From DUTS01 sp050951605 (GTDB taxonomy: Bacteria; Bacillota; Peptococcia; DRI-13; DTU073): 64,000 nt of DNA. Where the stretch lies: the NCBI GenBank assembly GCA_050951605.1, contig JBMNJJ010000002.1, positions 1-64,000 of the forward strand, in the 5' to 3' direction. Within the stretch, counting starts at the first letter, position 1; each line of letters opens with the position of its first letter. Below are positions 1 to 8,594 of this stretch, one piece after another. The notes under the pieces were generated by a model. It saw only the letters and a program-made list of their open reading frames with translations. It did not search any database and was not told the DNA's origin. A program made the position numbers and the translations under genes.

Positions 1-34
1 TTTAAGAGGTTATAAAGGTTAGGGGGTGGTGGAG

Positions 35-590
35 ATGTCGCTGGAAATACGGACAACTTGGTCTCAACTGGGGATGCGCACTACTCCACCGGTTTTAGAA
101 ATAAGACAACCCCGGGGTGAATTAGAATTAAAACAACAAAAGACGGAATTAGTGTTAGAGCGAGAACCTATTCAAGTTTTGATTGACCAGTCAGCTTGTT
201 TTAAAGAGTGTGGTGTAAAAAACACGGTAGAAATAGTAGCGGAAGCGGCACAACTAGGGCGAGAAATTGCGCTTGAATATACGGGGCATGATGGCTGAAG
301 AGGGAGATCAGCTGGCCCGGATAGAAAATACTCCGGAAGGCATCATCGGCGAACTGGCTTTACAGAGAATGGAACGAGAAAATGACCGGGAATGGAATAT
401 TGCTTTTGTTCCCCAAAGTCAACCGGAATTTGAGGTAACGGGTAGTCTGAAACTTGATTGGCGTGTACTAAAAGGTTTGTCTCAATTTACACCACGTTAT
501 CCCCAAATTAATTATCAATCTAGGAAGTTGGAGATTTACGTACAGCAATACGGTAAAGTGGAGATGCGTTATATAGATCAAAGAGCTTAA
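35..590 (+). pseudogene. DUF6470 (YviE-like) flagellar-cluster protein, frameshifted
   Basis: Two overlapping reading frames together make one DUF6470/YviE-like protein of about 184 residues. The N-terminal part (starting MSLEIRTTWSQLGM) runs to a stop at 298. The C-terminal part continues from about 287 in the next frame as MMAEEGDQLARIENTPEG and ends at 590. Removing one G from the run at 283-286 joins them without loss. The family's function is unknown; in Bacillus it sits just upstream of fliW and csrA, as here. ATG 35 is preferred over GTG 26, but the ribosome-binding site is not clear-cut. Either the gene is inactivated or the base is a sequencing error; four other genes nearby have similar lesions. 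Confidence 0.75.
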
Positions 591-660
591 ACTATTCGCA
601 GGTAATTTAAAAAAATTCACAGAAAAAAGAGTGAAGTGGAGAAGAAAGAGGGGGAAAGTG

Positions 661-1147
661 ATGATTATTGCAACTAAGCATTTTGGGACTTTAGAAGTAG
701 CCGAGGATAAAGTGCTTACTTTTCCACAAGGGTTATTTGCTTTTGAGGATAAAAAACACTATGTTTTGTTGGAAAATCAAGGGGTAGGGAATCCTTTGTG
801 GTGGTTACAGTCTCTTGATGACTCCGACCTTGCTTTCGTATTAATTAATCCTTTTCTTTTTAAGCCTGATTATGAATTTGAATTATCTGCTGAAGATGTG
901 GAGGATCTTGGTTTGGCAAATCCACAGGAGGCGGCAGTTTTTTGTTTGGTTGTAATTCCGCGAGGAAGTTAAGAAAATGACAGCAAATCTTTTGGCTCCT
1001 TTAGTGATCAATGCTCAGTTAAAAAAGGGAAAACAGATTGTTTTATTGCAGAAAAACTATACAACAAAGCATTTGATATTGGAGGAAATGCAGAAAGCTA
1101 AGCAGAAATGTAAAGAGGAGGGGAGGCACCATGTTAGTTCTGACTAG
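661..1147 (+). pseudogene. fliW: FliW flagellar assembly factor, frameshifted
   Basis: FliW binds flagellin and, when released, binds CsrA and relieves its block on flagellin translation. The N-terminal 104 residues (MIIATKHFGTLEVAEDKVLTF..., then the FAFEDKKHYVLLE region) are typical and begin at ATG 661 behind a good AGAGGGGGAAAG site. The frame then stops at 970-972. Dropping one G of the pair at 964-965 restores REVKKMTANLLAPLVINAQL, the expected FliW C-terminus, and the restored frame ends at 1147, overlapping the csrA start by 17 bases. Overlap with csrA is the normal operon arrangement. As written, the protein lacks its C-terminal third. Real lesion versus base-call error cannot be settled from the sequence. 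Confidence 0.85.
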
Positions 1148-1370
1148 AAAAAAAGATGAAAGTATTATGATTGGTAAAGAAATTGAAATTGTGGTGCTGG
1201 AGATTACCCCTACGCAAATACGTCTGGGAGTAGAAGCCCCCAAAAATTATCCTGTTTTTCGTAAAGAGATTTTTTTGGAAATTCAAGCAGAAAATATTAA
1301 AGCAGCCCAGCAGAGCGTACTTGCGAATAATTTAGGTGCTGAACTTAAGGAGCTTTTTAAGGAATCCTAA
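1131..1370 (+). CDS. csrA: Carbon storage regulator CsrA (flagellin translation repressor)
   Basis: This is an intact 79-residue CsrA starting MLVLTRKKDESIMIGKEIEI, with the family's beta-strand core (IRLGVEAPKNYPVFRKEI). CsrA is a homodimeric RNA-binding protein that recognises GGA in hairpin loops and covers ribosome-binding sites. It lies in the fliW-csrA-flagellin order typical of Firmicutes, where it represses flagellin translation until FliW sequesters it. The start is ATG 1131 behind GAGGAGGGGAGG. Two good CsrA targets lie in the flagellin leader 120-150 bases downstream. The protein looks functional even though its partner FliW and its target flagellin are both frameshifted here. Confidence 0.97.
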   Translation: MLVLTRKKDESIMIGKEIEIVVLEITPTQIRLGVEAPKNYPVFRKEIFLEIQAENIKAAQQSVLANNLGAELKELFKES

Positions 1371-1408
1371 ATAAGTTTAAAAAACTTTTATTATTTTACA
1401 AAAAAGGC

Positions 1409-1436
1409 TAAACTTTTTTAAATTTTATTTCGATAT
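1409..1436 (+). promoter_or_regulatory. Sigma-D (sigma-28) type promoter of flagellin
   Basis: TAAA at 1409-1412 and CGATAT at 1431-1436 are separated by 18 bases, matching the flagellar sigma-factor promoter pattern (TAAA ... CCGATAT). The same pair with the same spacing recurs before flaG at 2768-2795, which strengthens the call. Transcription would start near 1443 and give a leader of about 90 bases. Confidence 0.75.
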
Positions 1437-1483
1437 AGTGAGTGAGGGATAAAATTATATGAGGGCCCCATATAATTTTTACC

Positions 1484-1525
1484 TTTTCTTCAAGGATGAA
1501 GAAAAAATAAAAAATTCAAGGAGGA
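1484..1525 (+). promoter_or_regulatory. Two CsrA-binding sites in the flagellin leader
   Basis: Site 1 is a hairpin with stem TTTTCTTC (1484-1491) and GAAGAAAA (1498-1505) presenting AAGGAT in its loop, close to the CsrA consensus CARGGAUG. Site 2 is CAAGGAGGA at 1517-1525, which is the ribosome-binding site of flagellin itself. A GGA hairpin upstream plus a GGA in the Shine-Dalgarno is the arrangement known for the B. subtilis hag leader. A further hairpin (AAAATTATATG at 1451-1461 with CATATAATTTT at 1469-1479) sits near the predicted 5' end. Confidence 0.75.
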
Positions 1526-1532
1526 ATTAAAA

Positions 1533-2650
1533 ATGAGAATTAATCACAACATTGCTGCTTTAAACACGTATCGGCAGTTATCGGCCAACAATGCGAACAG
1601 CTCGAAGGCGATCGAAAAACTGTCTTCCGGTTTAAGGATCAACAGAGCCGGGGATGATGCGGCAGGCTTGGCCATCAGTGAAAAGATGAGAGGTCAAATT
1701 CGCGGTTTGGAAATGGCTTCGAAGAATGCGCAAGACGGTATTTCTTTGATTCAGTCGGCAGAAGGTGCTTTAAATGAAACCCATAGTATTTTGCAGAGAA
1801 TGAGAGAGTTAGCTGTTCAATCGCAAAATGATACGAATACACCGGAGGATCGCTTAGCTCTCGATGAAGAGTATCAAGCACTGGTTACGGAAATTACAAG
1901 AATTGGTCAGGACACTGAATTTAACACTAAAAAAATCTTAAACGGAGATATTTCAGCGTCCGTAGGAGACGTAGAAACTGGTCTAGCTCCATCAGCTGGT
2001 ATCGTAAATATTACTTCTAACGGGGCAGCTGTAGCAGATGATTATACGGTAAGTATACTCAAACGGCTGGAACATTAACTTTATCCAGTGAGACTTTAGG
2101 AAAGAACGAAACTATTACCATAACACCACCTGCTGGTTTTGAAACGAGTACAGTCAATTTTGCTTCCTTGGGGATTTCTATAGAAGTCAGTGCTGCTTTA
2201 ACTGCTGATATCAGCGCGGAGAATACATTTGCAGTTGAAGCAGGAGACACAATGAGTCTGCAAATAGGAGCCAATGCTGGACAAGCAATGACTATTTCGA
2301 TTGGTGATATGCGTGCTGAGCAATTAGGCGGAGCGACAAAATTAAACGCTACTAATGTTAAGGATGCAGACGGGGCCAATACAGCCTTGGGTTCGATTGA
2401 TACAGCGATAACCGAAGTATCAGCTCAACGTTCTAAATTAGGTGCTTATCAAAATAGGTTAGAACATACGATTAATAACTTGGGTACAGCATCAGAAAAC
2501 CTGACTGCTGCGGAATCACGGATTCGTGATGTGGACATGGCTAAAGAAATTATGGAATTCACGAAGACGACGATTCTTACTCAGGCTGCTCAGGCAATGT
2601 TAGCTCAAGCTAATCAGCAACCTCAGGGAGTATTGCAGTTACTCAGATAG
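1533..2650 (+). pseudogene. hag: Flagellin, frameshifted in the variable domain
   Basis: The conserved N-terminal D0/D1 domain (MRINHNIAALNTYRQLSANN ... SSGLRINRAGDDAAGLAI) and C-terminal D1/D0 domain (RSKLGAYQNRLEHTINNLGT ... QANQQPQGVLQLL) are both present and typical. The first frame stops at 2078. The second covers 2060-2650. Adding one T after 2054 joins them (DDYTVSYTQTAGTLTLSS) into a protein of about 372 residues, an ordinary size for a Gram-positive flagellin. As written only a truncated, unpolymerisable N-terminal piece would be made. Promoter, leader, ribosome-binding site and terminator are all in good condition, so the lesion is recent or is an assembly error. Confidence 0.88.
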
Positions 2651-2665
2651 GTTATTTGGTTATTT

Positions 2666-2704
2666 TAAAACGGGTTGGGGGAATCTTCCCCTTACCCGTT
2701 TTAA
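2666..2704 (+). terminator. Intrinsic terminator of flagellin
   Basis: AAAACGGGT and ACCCGTTTT flank an inner GGGGAA/TTCCCC stem. The hairpin starts 16 bases after the flagellin stop and ends in a short T tract. Confidence 0.85.
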
Positions 2705-2767
2705 TTATCTTTTTAATAAGTATTAGCAGGGAAAAGCTGTTTAAGGAAAGAAATTAGAGAGAAAGAC

Positions 2768-2795
2768 TAAATTTTTTTGTCACTTTGTTCGATAT
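2768..2795 (+). promoter_or_regulatory. Sigma-D type promoter of flaG-fliD-fliS
   Basis: TAAA at 2768-2771 and CGATAT at 2790-2795 are separated by 18 bases, the same layout as the flagellin promoter. It lies about 40 bases before the flaG start and should drive flaG, fliD, fliS and the FlgN-like gene. Confidence 0.72.
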
Positions 2796-2836
2796 AGATA
2801 GTAGAAGGTTATTCAGAGAAAGCGGGGGGGGGAAAG

Positions 2837-3202
2837 ATGCGGATAGAAAGCGGAGTTGCCACACTGAATATAGCCCAAAATCAACCAAGTGAATCTCTTC
2901 TTCCTGTGCAGGGAGAACAGCGACCCTCATCGGCTAATGTGACTTTGCCAGATAAAGTTGAAGAAAGGACAGAAGAGAAAGTCACAGAAGAGCAAGTGAT
3001 TAAAGCTATAGAAAAAGCTAATCAGAAGTTTCAGTATTATAATACGTATTTAGAGTTTTCAATTCATGAAGAGACACGGCAGATTATGGTTAAGGTTTAT
3101 CGTGATGAGGAGGTTATTCGCGAGATTCCACCGGAAAAGATATTGGATATGGTTGCTCAAATGATGGAATGGGCAGGATTAATTGTGGATGAAACAGTGT
3201 AA
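2837..3202 (+). CDS. flaG: FlaG family flagellar protein
   Basis: The 121-residue protein has the FlaG family layout: a variable, low-complexity N-terminal half (residues 1-60) and a conserved C-terminal domain (about 65-121) with YLEFSIHEETRQIMVKVY and EVIREIPPEKILDMVAQM. FlaG affects filament length and is usually encoded just before the cap protein FliD, as here. The start is ATG 2837 behind a GGGGGGGGAAAG tract. The gene is intact, unlike its neighbours hag and fliD, and fliD begins 14 bases downstream, so they form one transcript under the sigma-D promoter at 2768. Confidence 0.93.
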   Translation: MRIESGVATLNIAQNQPSESLLPVQGEQRPSSANVTLPDKVEERTEEKVTEEQVIKAIEKANQKFQYYNTYLEFSIHEETRQIMVKVYRDEEVIREIPPEKILDMVAQMMEWAGLIVDETV

Positions 3203-3216
3203 AGAGGTGAGCATAG

Positions 3217-4915
3217 ATGAATAATATGCGGGTAGGTGGCTTAGCATCGGGAATGGACATTGATCAGATTGTCCAGGATATGATGCGGGCTGAACGGAAA
3301 AGAGTTGATGTAGTTGAGCAAAATAAACAGATTTTAGAGTGGCGACAAGAAGGCATATCAAGAGGTCAATAAATTAATGGCTAATTTTATTCTTGATTCT
3401 AAGCAGGCTTTTGGTTTATCGCAAACTACGGCCTTTGGAGCATTATATAATACTAGTGTGAATAGTTTAGATTGGGTAAAAACGGCTAATGTAACTAATA
3501 GTAATGTAGCTGAGGCGAAGGCTTTGACCGGTGCAGTACAAGGTACATATAACCTGGAGGTAACTCGTTTGGCTTCCAACTGGTCAGCAGCGAGTAGTGG
3601 TAGTATTTCAGTAGGTGAACGGAGAGATAATTTAGTTAATCAATTAGGGTTAGCCGCTGATGATGTGATAGATTTTACGATTACTACCAATCAGGGTGAA
3701 GTAAAGATCAATAAGACTGATTTAGATAGTGTTGCTCTCTTTGATATTGTTAATGAGATTAATCAGGCCAATATCGGTGTGAAGGCTGTTTATGACTATT
3801 CTCTGGATCGCGTTTTCTTACAGACGACGAATACAGGCAGTGAAAATACAATTATGATTAGTGATAATAGTATTCTGGCTGAGGGTGGTAAGTTTATTGC
3901 CGGTAGTGAGAGTAAATTAAAGTTACAATATTTAGATGGCGAGGGAGTTACTCAAGCAGTGGCCGATAGTACCACTTATGCCGGGGAGGATGCTCTTTTT
4001 AATTTTGGGGCAGCCACAGGGATTACACGGAGTATGAATACGTTTTTGGTTAATGATGTCCAAGTTACCTTGAAAGAAACAGGGACTACTACCTTAAATG
4101 TGTCTACCAATGTGGATGGTGTTTATGAAAAAATCACTGCTTTTGTCGAGCAATATAATGCTATGGTGGACAAAATCAATGTAGAACTAGGAGCAAAACG
4201 TTATGCTGATTACAAGCCTTTAACTGCTGAACAGCGTGAAGAGATGACCGAAAAACAAATTGAGAAGTGGGAAGAGAAAGCAAAAAGCGGACTTTTAAAA
4301 AATGATCGTATCTTGGAAAGTACGCTGCAGACGATGCGGCTGGGTTTATATCAAGAGGTAGAAGGGGTCGAGGGAATTTATAGTCGGTTGACACAAATAG
4401 GGATTAGTACAGAAAGTTATACTGTCGGTTCGCGTGGGGGTAAATTAGTGATTGACTCGACGAAATTGACCCAAGCGATTGCGCAAGATGCCGATAGTGT
4501 TGTGGAACTTTTGTTTAAAACCCCGGAGCGTCGTTTAACTTTGCAGTCGGAAAGTCAAATGACGGGGGAGGAGATTAAGGAGAAAAGAAGCCAAAGTGGG
4601 CTTGTTACGCGTTTATATGATAATGCTATTGCTGGCATGAAAAATGTGATTACACGGGCGGGGACGGGTGAAGACAGTGACCTTTATCGTAGTGTTAATT
4701 CATCAATTTTGATTGATTTTGTAACCGAATACGGCAGTATTAGTACCTTGGAACGTGATATTGGTCGGCTTGATGACCGGATTAGGACAATCAATCACTA
4801 TTTAATAAAAAAAGAAACGCGTTACTGGAATCAATTTACGGCGATGGAAAAGGCGATCAGTCGTATGAATCAACAGAGTGCTTGGCTCATGCAACAATTT
4901 GGCGGTAATCTGTAA
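3217..4915 (+). pseudogene. fliD: Flagellar filament cap protein FliD, frameshifted near the N-terminus
   Basis: The FliD N-terminus (MNNMRVGGLASGMDIDQIVQ) begins at ATG 3217 behind AAGAGGTGAG, but the frame stops at 3370-3372. The rest of the protein continues in the next frame to 4915, with the characteristic C-terminal coiled coil (TLERDIGRLDDRI ... FTAMEKAISRMNQQSAWLMQ). Removing one G of the pair at 3352-3353 restores WRQEAYQEVNKLMANF and a protein of about 565 residues. FliD caps the filament tip and is needed for flagellin polymerisation. As written the cap could only be made from an internal start without its D0 helix, so it would not work. Confidence 0.88.
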
Positions 4916-4947
4916 AAGAGTATAATAGAAAAAGTGGAGGGAAGAAG

Positions 4948-5367
4948 ATGGCGATATCTAATCCATATCAATATCAACAGTATCAACAACAACAGGTGTT
5001 TACAGCACCACCGGATAAGCTTTTGTTAATGCTTTTTGATGGTGCGATTCGTTTTTGTAATCAGGCGAAAAAAGCGTTAGTCGGTCAGAAATTAGAAGAA
5101 AGTAATTATTATATTATCAAGGCTGAGGATATTATTCTGGAATTGATGACTACTTTAAAGATGGATTTTGAGTTTTCGCAGCAGCTTTATTCTTTATATG
5201 ATTATTTATATAGACGTTTAGTAGAAGCAAATATAGAAAAGGATATGGTGTTGCTCGATGAGGTTGTGGAGTTGTTAACTGAATTACGACAGACTTGGGC
5301 CGAAGTAGCTGTTAAGGCTCGAGAAACAAGGAAAATGGTTGTAGGTGGTGGTGGCATTGAGGGGTAA
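4948..5367 (+). CDS. fliS: Flagellar secretion chaperone FliS
   Basis: This 139-residue FliS starts MAISNPYQYQQYQQQQVFTA and keeps the conserved PDKLLLMLFDGAIRFCNQAKKAL helix. FliS binds the C-terminus of flagellin in the cytoplasm to prevent premature polymerisation before export. It is intact and follows fliD by 32 bases, with ribosome-binding site GTGGAGGGAAG. The C-terminus ends in a glycine run (VVGGGGIEG), and the next gene's reading frame overlaps its last codons. Its substrate flagellin is broken in this sequence. Confidence 0.95.
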   Translation: MAISNPYQYQQYQQQQVFTAPPDKLLLMLFDGAIRFCNQAKKALVGQKLEESNYYIIKAEDIILELMTTLKMDFEFSQQLYSLYDYLYRRLVEANIEKDMVLLDEVVELLTELRQTWAEVAVKARETRKMVVGGGGIEG

Positions 5368-5860
5368 TCTTTTAAATCTTGTTTTTAAAAGAATGGCCGG
5401 AGGTTATCAAGAACAAGTTCCTTTTTATGAAAAAATGTTACAAGTAGCCGAACGGCAAAAAGTTATTTTAGCAAAGGAAGAAGTAGATATCGAACAGCTT
5501 TTTAATTTAATCGAGCAACGCCAGGAACTGCTTGTGAAGTTGGAAAAAATGAATGAAGGGCTTGCTTCTCTTAAAGAAGAAATAAAAGATGCTTTGGAGA
5601 TTACAGAATTTAATATAAGTAATATCAAAAAAAGGATTTCCGGTCCCGGTGTCGAGGCTTTATCTAATTCTTGGGAACAGTTAGGAAACCTTGTAACCAA
5701 AATTAAAGAACTGGATCAAGCTAATGAGGCATCTTTGCGTCAAGTAATGCAAAAAACGCAAGAACAATTAAAAGTTTTGCAAGAGAATAAGAAAGCCGGT
5801 CAAGCGTATCAGTCTACACCTCTTGCTGACGAGGGTATTTTTATAGATTATTCCAAATGA
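5345..5860 (+). CDS. FlgN-like flagellar export chaperone
   Basis: An all-alpha protein of up to 171 residues with heptad-rich coiled coil over most of its length (QVPFYEKMLQVAERQKVILA, EQLFNLIEQRQELLVKLEKM). Its size, predicted helical content and position after fliS match the FlgN/FliT class of small export chaperones, which hold hook-filament junction or cap proteins before secretion. Sequence similarity in this class is low, so assignment rests partly on position. The start is unclear: GTG 5345 overlaps the end of fliS by 23 bases, while ATG 5393 (MAGGYQEQVPFYEKM) fits family lengths but has no visible ribosome-binding site. A terminator follows. Confidence 0.65.
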   Translation: MVVALRGNLLNLVFKRMAGGYQEQVPFYEKMLQVAERQKVILAKEEVDIEQLFNLIEQRQELLVKLEKMNEGLASLKEEIKDALEITEFNISNIKKRISGPGVEALSNSWEQLGNLVTKIKELDQANEASLRQVMQKTQEQLKVLQENKKAGQAYQSTPLADEGIFIDYSK

Positions 5861-5889
5861 TTTTTGGAAGAAAAACAAAAAATAGAAAG

Positions 5890-5922
5890 AAGAACAATCT
5901 GTGCCTAAGGTTGTTCTTTTTT
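5890..5922 (+). terminator. Intrinsic terminator of the flaG-fliD-fliS unit
   Basis: AGAACAA (5891-5897) pairs with TTGTTCT (5911-5917) around a loop of 13 bases, followed by a long T tract. It lies 30 bases after the FlgN-like gene. Confidence 0.8.
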
Positions 5923-6100
5923 ATTTTTATGCTAAAAGTACACAATTTTCGAGAAAAAAACATGGGGTAAATTATACAATTTGTCAAATTATGTTTTTGT
6001 AAAAAGATTTAGAAAACGGTGTTTTTTTTATTAAAATAACTTTTACTTTTTTAGGTGGAAAAAAAGGTTATTTAGGATAAAAATTTTTTATAACCTAAAC

Positions 6101-6161
6101 TTATCCACAGCAAAACTAACGTTAATTAGAGTTATTAACAGGGTTACCCACATTATCCACA
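6101..6161 (+). promoter_or_regulatory. Cluster of DnaA boxes in an AT-rich intergenic region
   Basis: In the 497-base gap between 5861 and 6357, two perfect DnaA boxes TTATCCACA occur at 6101-6109 and 6153-6161. A one-mismatch box TTACCCACA lies at 6144-6152, directly abutting the last one, and a weak box TTATTAACA at 6132-6140. All are in the same orientation. The flanks are very AT-rich, and an AGGTTAT/ATAACCT inverted repeat lies just upstream (about 6065-6096). There is no dnaA or dnaN nearby, so this is more likely a regulatory or titration cluster than oriC. The rest of the gap holds only a terminator and the transporter promoter. Confidence 0.7.
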
Positions 6162-6282
6162 GATTTTTAAATAAAAAAGGATAGCTTTTTTACCAAAAAT
6201 ATGTTCTCAAAGACCTCTTTAATGTGTTTCTAGTATGGACAAGTTGTGTAATAATTTATATTTATATAACGAGTGTGCCCTA

Positions 6283-6311
6283 TTGCTTAAATATGCAGAT
6301 ACCTGTATAAT
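6283..6311 (+). promoter_or_regulatory. Vegetative promoter of the amino-acid ABC operon
   Basis: TTGCTT (6283-6288) and a perfect TATAAT (6306-6311) are separated by 17 bases, about 46 bases before the first transporter gene. Confidence 0.65.
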
Positions 6312-6357
6312 TGTTAGTATTAATAAATATCGTGAAAACATTTAGGAGGTAGTAAGA

Positions 6358-7174
6358 ATGAGAAAAAGAAGTAAGCTAGGGCTAATGACTTTAGCAGTAT
6401 TATTTAGTGTTAACCGTAGTTGGTTGTGGTAAAACGGACTCGGATGAGGATGTGACAGCGAATAAGGATACAGAAGAAGTTGTTTATAAAGTTGCTTGTG
6501 AACCAACTTTTCCGCCTTTTGAGTATAAGGATATTGAAACTGATGTAATTACTGGTTTTGATATTGACTTAATTAAAGCTATCGCAGAAGAAAGTGGTCT
6601 TAAGGTAGAAATACAAGGATTAGGTTTTGATGCCCTTATTCCCGCTTTACAATCCGGAACGATTGATATTATTGCCTCAGGCATGACTATTGACGAGGAG
6701 AGAAGCAAGCAAGTTGATTTTACGGAACCATATATTAATTCCGGTTTAGCTTTAGCTGTAGCTAAAACTAATGAAACGATTAAATCGGAAGCAGATTTAC
6801 AAGGAACGAAAGTCGCTGTACAAATTGGCACAACAGGAGCAAAAAAGGCTAATGCTTTGAAAGAAGCAGGTGTTGTTAAACAAGTAAAAACTTATGATAC
6901 AATTGATGTTTTGATGGCTGAATTGGCGAAAGGGACAGTTGATGCAGTAATTAATGACCTTCCCGTAACCCAAGAGTTTATTAAAAAGGGTCATAGCGAG
7001 ATTAAAATTGTCGGTGAGCCGATGGATAGCTAGCAGTATGGTTTTGCTGTAGCTAAAGGTAAAACAGAACTTTTACAGAAACTAAATGATGGTTTAGCCA
7101 AGGTTATGGAAAGTGGAAAATATGCTGAGCTTTTGGAGAAATATGCACTTCCCGAGAATGCTTGGCCTAAGTAA
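6358..7174 (+). pseudogene. Amino-acid ABC transporter substrate-binding lipoprotein, broken twice
   Basis: A family-3 periplasmic-binding-type protein (cystine/glutamine/polar amino-acid class). It begins at ATG 6358 behind TTAGGAGGTAG with a lipoprotein signal peptide (MRKRSKLGLMTLAVL...), but the frame is lost within the T run at 6403-6405. Removing one T there gives LLVLTVVGCGKTD with an intact lipobox (VVGC). The mature part (YKVACEPTFPPFEYKDIETD, GFDALIPALQSGTIDIIASG) is typical. A TAG stop at 7031-7033 then interrupts it (EPMDS-stop-QYGFAVAKGK), after which another 46 codons of the normal C-terminus run to 7174. A frameshift plus a nonsense codon in one gene argue for genuine decay. 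Confidence 0.85.
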
Positions 7175-7188
7175 GGTGATGAGTTATT

Positions 7189-7871
7189 ATTAATTTTTGG
7201 GAAATTTTCATGCAAGCGATGCCGCATCTTCTCGCGGGAGCGATAACTACGATTTGGATAACCGCTATTGCCGTTTCTTTAGGGGTATTAATTGGGATGG
7301 TAGTAGGGATCGCTCGTTTGTCTGAGAATGTTTTTTCAGGGGACTAGCTAGAATATATATAGATTTTATTCGGGGTACACCTCTTTTAGTACAGATTTTG
7401 ATTATTTATATAGGGATTCCTAATCTTCTTTTTGTAATTACTAAACAGCAGATGCCCATTAACGTATATGTAGCAGGGATTGCTGCTTGTGCCATTAATT
7501 CAGGTGCTTATGTGGCGGAAATAGTAAGAGCAGGAATTCAATCAATTGATCGTGGTCAGTCAGAAGCGGCCCGTTCTTTGGGGATGACGAGAACGCAGAC
7601 CATGCGTTATATTATTCTACCTCAGGCCATTAAAAGGATTATTCCTCCTTTAGGGAATGAGTTTATTGCTATGCTGAAGGATACTTCTTTGTTATCTGTG
7701 ATTGGGGTAGAAGAATTGACGCGTAAAGGACAATTATTTATTGCGGTAACGTTTGCTCCTTTTCCTGTCTATCTGGGAATTTTGTTGATGTATTTAGCTA
7801 TGACTTTAAGTATTTCCCGGTTGATAGCTTTAGCGGAAAGGAGGTTGGCCGTAAGTGATCGTAGTAACTGA
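7189..7871 (+). pseudogene. Amino-acid ABC transporter permease, frameshifted
   Basis: A HisM/GlnP-type inner-membrane permease. The N-terminal segment (NFWEIFMQAMPHLL, then AITTIWITAIAVSLGVLIGM) ends at a TAG at 7345-7347. The rest (RGLARIYIDFIRGTPLLVQI ... ) continues in another frame to 7871, including the EAA loop (EAARSLGMTRTQTMRYIILP) that contacts the ATPase. Restoring one T in the T6 run at 7331-7336 joins the two. No ATG, GTG or TTG is correctly placed behind the AAGGTGATGAG site at 7173; ATT 7189 occupies the expected position and ATG 7210 is the next option. It overlaps the ATPase gene by 17 bases, as usual in such operons. Confidence 0.83.
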
Positions 7872-8577
7872 TTTATGTAAGTCTTTTGGAAAGCTAGAGG
7901 TTTTAAAAGGGATTACCACGAGGATTCAAGAAAAAGAGGTAGTAGTAGTTATTGGACCGTCCGGTTCGGGGAAAAGTACATTTTTACGTTGTTTAAATCT
8001 TTTGGAACAGCCTACTTCAGGGGAAATAGTTATTGATCATTTTTCGGTTACCGATCCGCAAACGAATATTAATAAACTGCGTGCCGAAGTGGGAATGGTT
8101 TTTCAGCATTTTAACCTTTTCCCTCATAAAACGGTTTTAGAGAATATTATTCTTGCACCGATGAAGGTGCGGGGTTTGACTAGAGAGGAAGCAGAGGAAA
8201 GAGCTTATAGTTTGTTACGGAAAATTGGTTTGGCGGAAAAGGCAGAGGTTTATCCAGGTTCCCTTTCCGGTGGTCAACAGCAGAGAGCGGCGATTGCCCG
8301 TGCTTTAGCCATGCAGCCACGGGTAATGCTTTTTGATGAGCCGACTTCGGCTTTGGACCCGGAGATGGTGGGCGAAGTTTTAAACGTAATGAAGGATTTG
8401 GCTCAGGAAGGAATGACTATGGTTGTCGTAACTCATGAAATGGGTTTTGCTTGAGAAGTGGGAAATCGGGTTTTATTTATGGATGAAGGACAAATTTTAG
8501 AAGAAGGTTCTCCAGAAAGTATTTTTGAAAATGCGCAACATGAACGTACCCAAGCTTTTTTGAGTAAAATCTTGTGA
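7855..8577 (+). pseudogene. glnQ: Amino-acid ABC transporter ATP-binding protein, in-frame stop
   Basis: A GlnQ-type ATPase with Walker A GPSGSGKST (about residues 33-41), signature LSGGQQQRAAIARALA, Walker B VMLFDEPTSAL and H-loop VVVTHEMGFA. A TGA at 8452-8454 stands where the family has Arg (GFA-R-EVGNRV), and 40 further codons continue in frame to 8577 (EVGNRVLFMDEGQILEEGSP). A single CGA to TGA change would explain it. The truncated product keeps all nucleotide-binding motifs but lacks the C-terminal part. With the two preceding genes also broken, the transporter is very unlikely to work. Confidence 0.87.
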
Positions 8578-8594
8578 AAAGTTTCTAGATTTGT

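Noticed and set aside
1451..1479. Riboswitch in the flagellin leader
   Set aside because: The hairpin is short and the GGA elements fit CsrA control; no riboswitch core is recognisable.
6101..6161. Chromosomal replication origin
   Set aside because: No dnaA, dnaN, recF or gyrB nearby and genes on both sides point the same way; only a few boxes are present.
8452..8454. Selenocysteine or stop-codon reassignment at the TGA in glnQ (and TAG at 7031)
   Set aside because: The TGA replaces a conserved Arg, not Cys, no SECIS-like hairpin is evident, and TGA/TAG end many normal genes here, so reassignment is unlikely.
35..8577. Programmed frameshifting in DUF6470, fliW, hag and fliD
   Set aside because: No shared slippery sequence, stimulatory hairpin or Shine-Dalgarno precedes the sites; shifts differ in direction.
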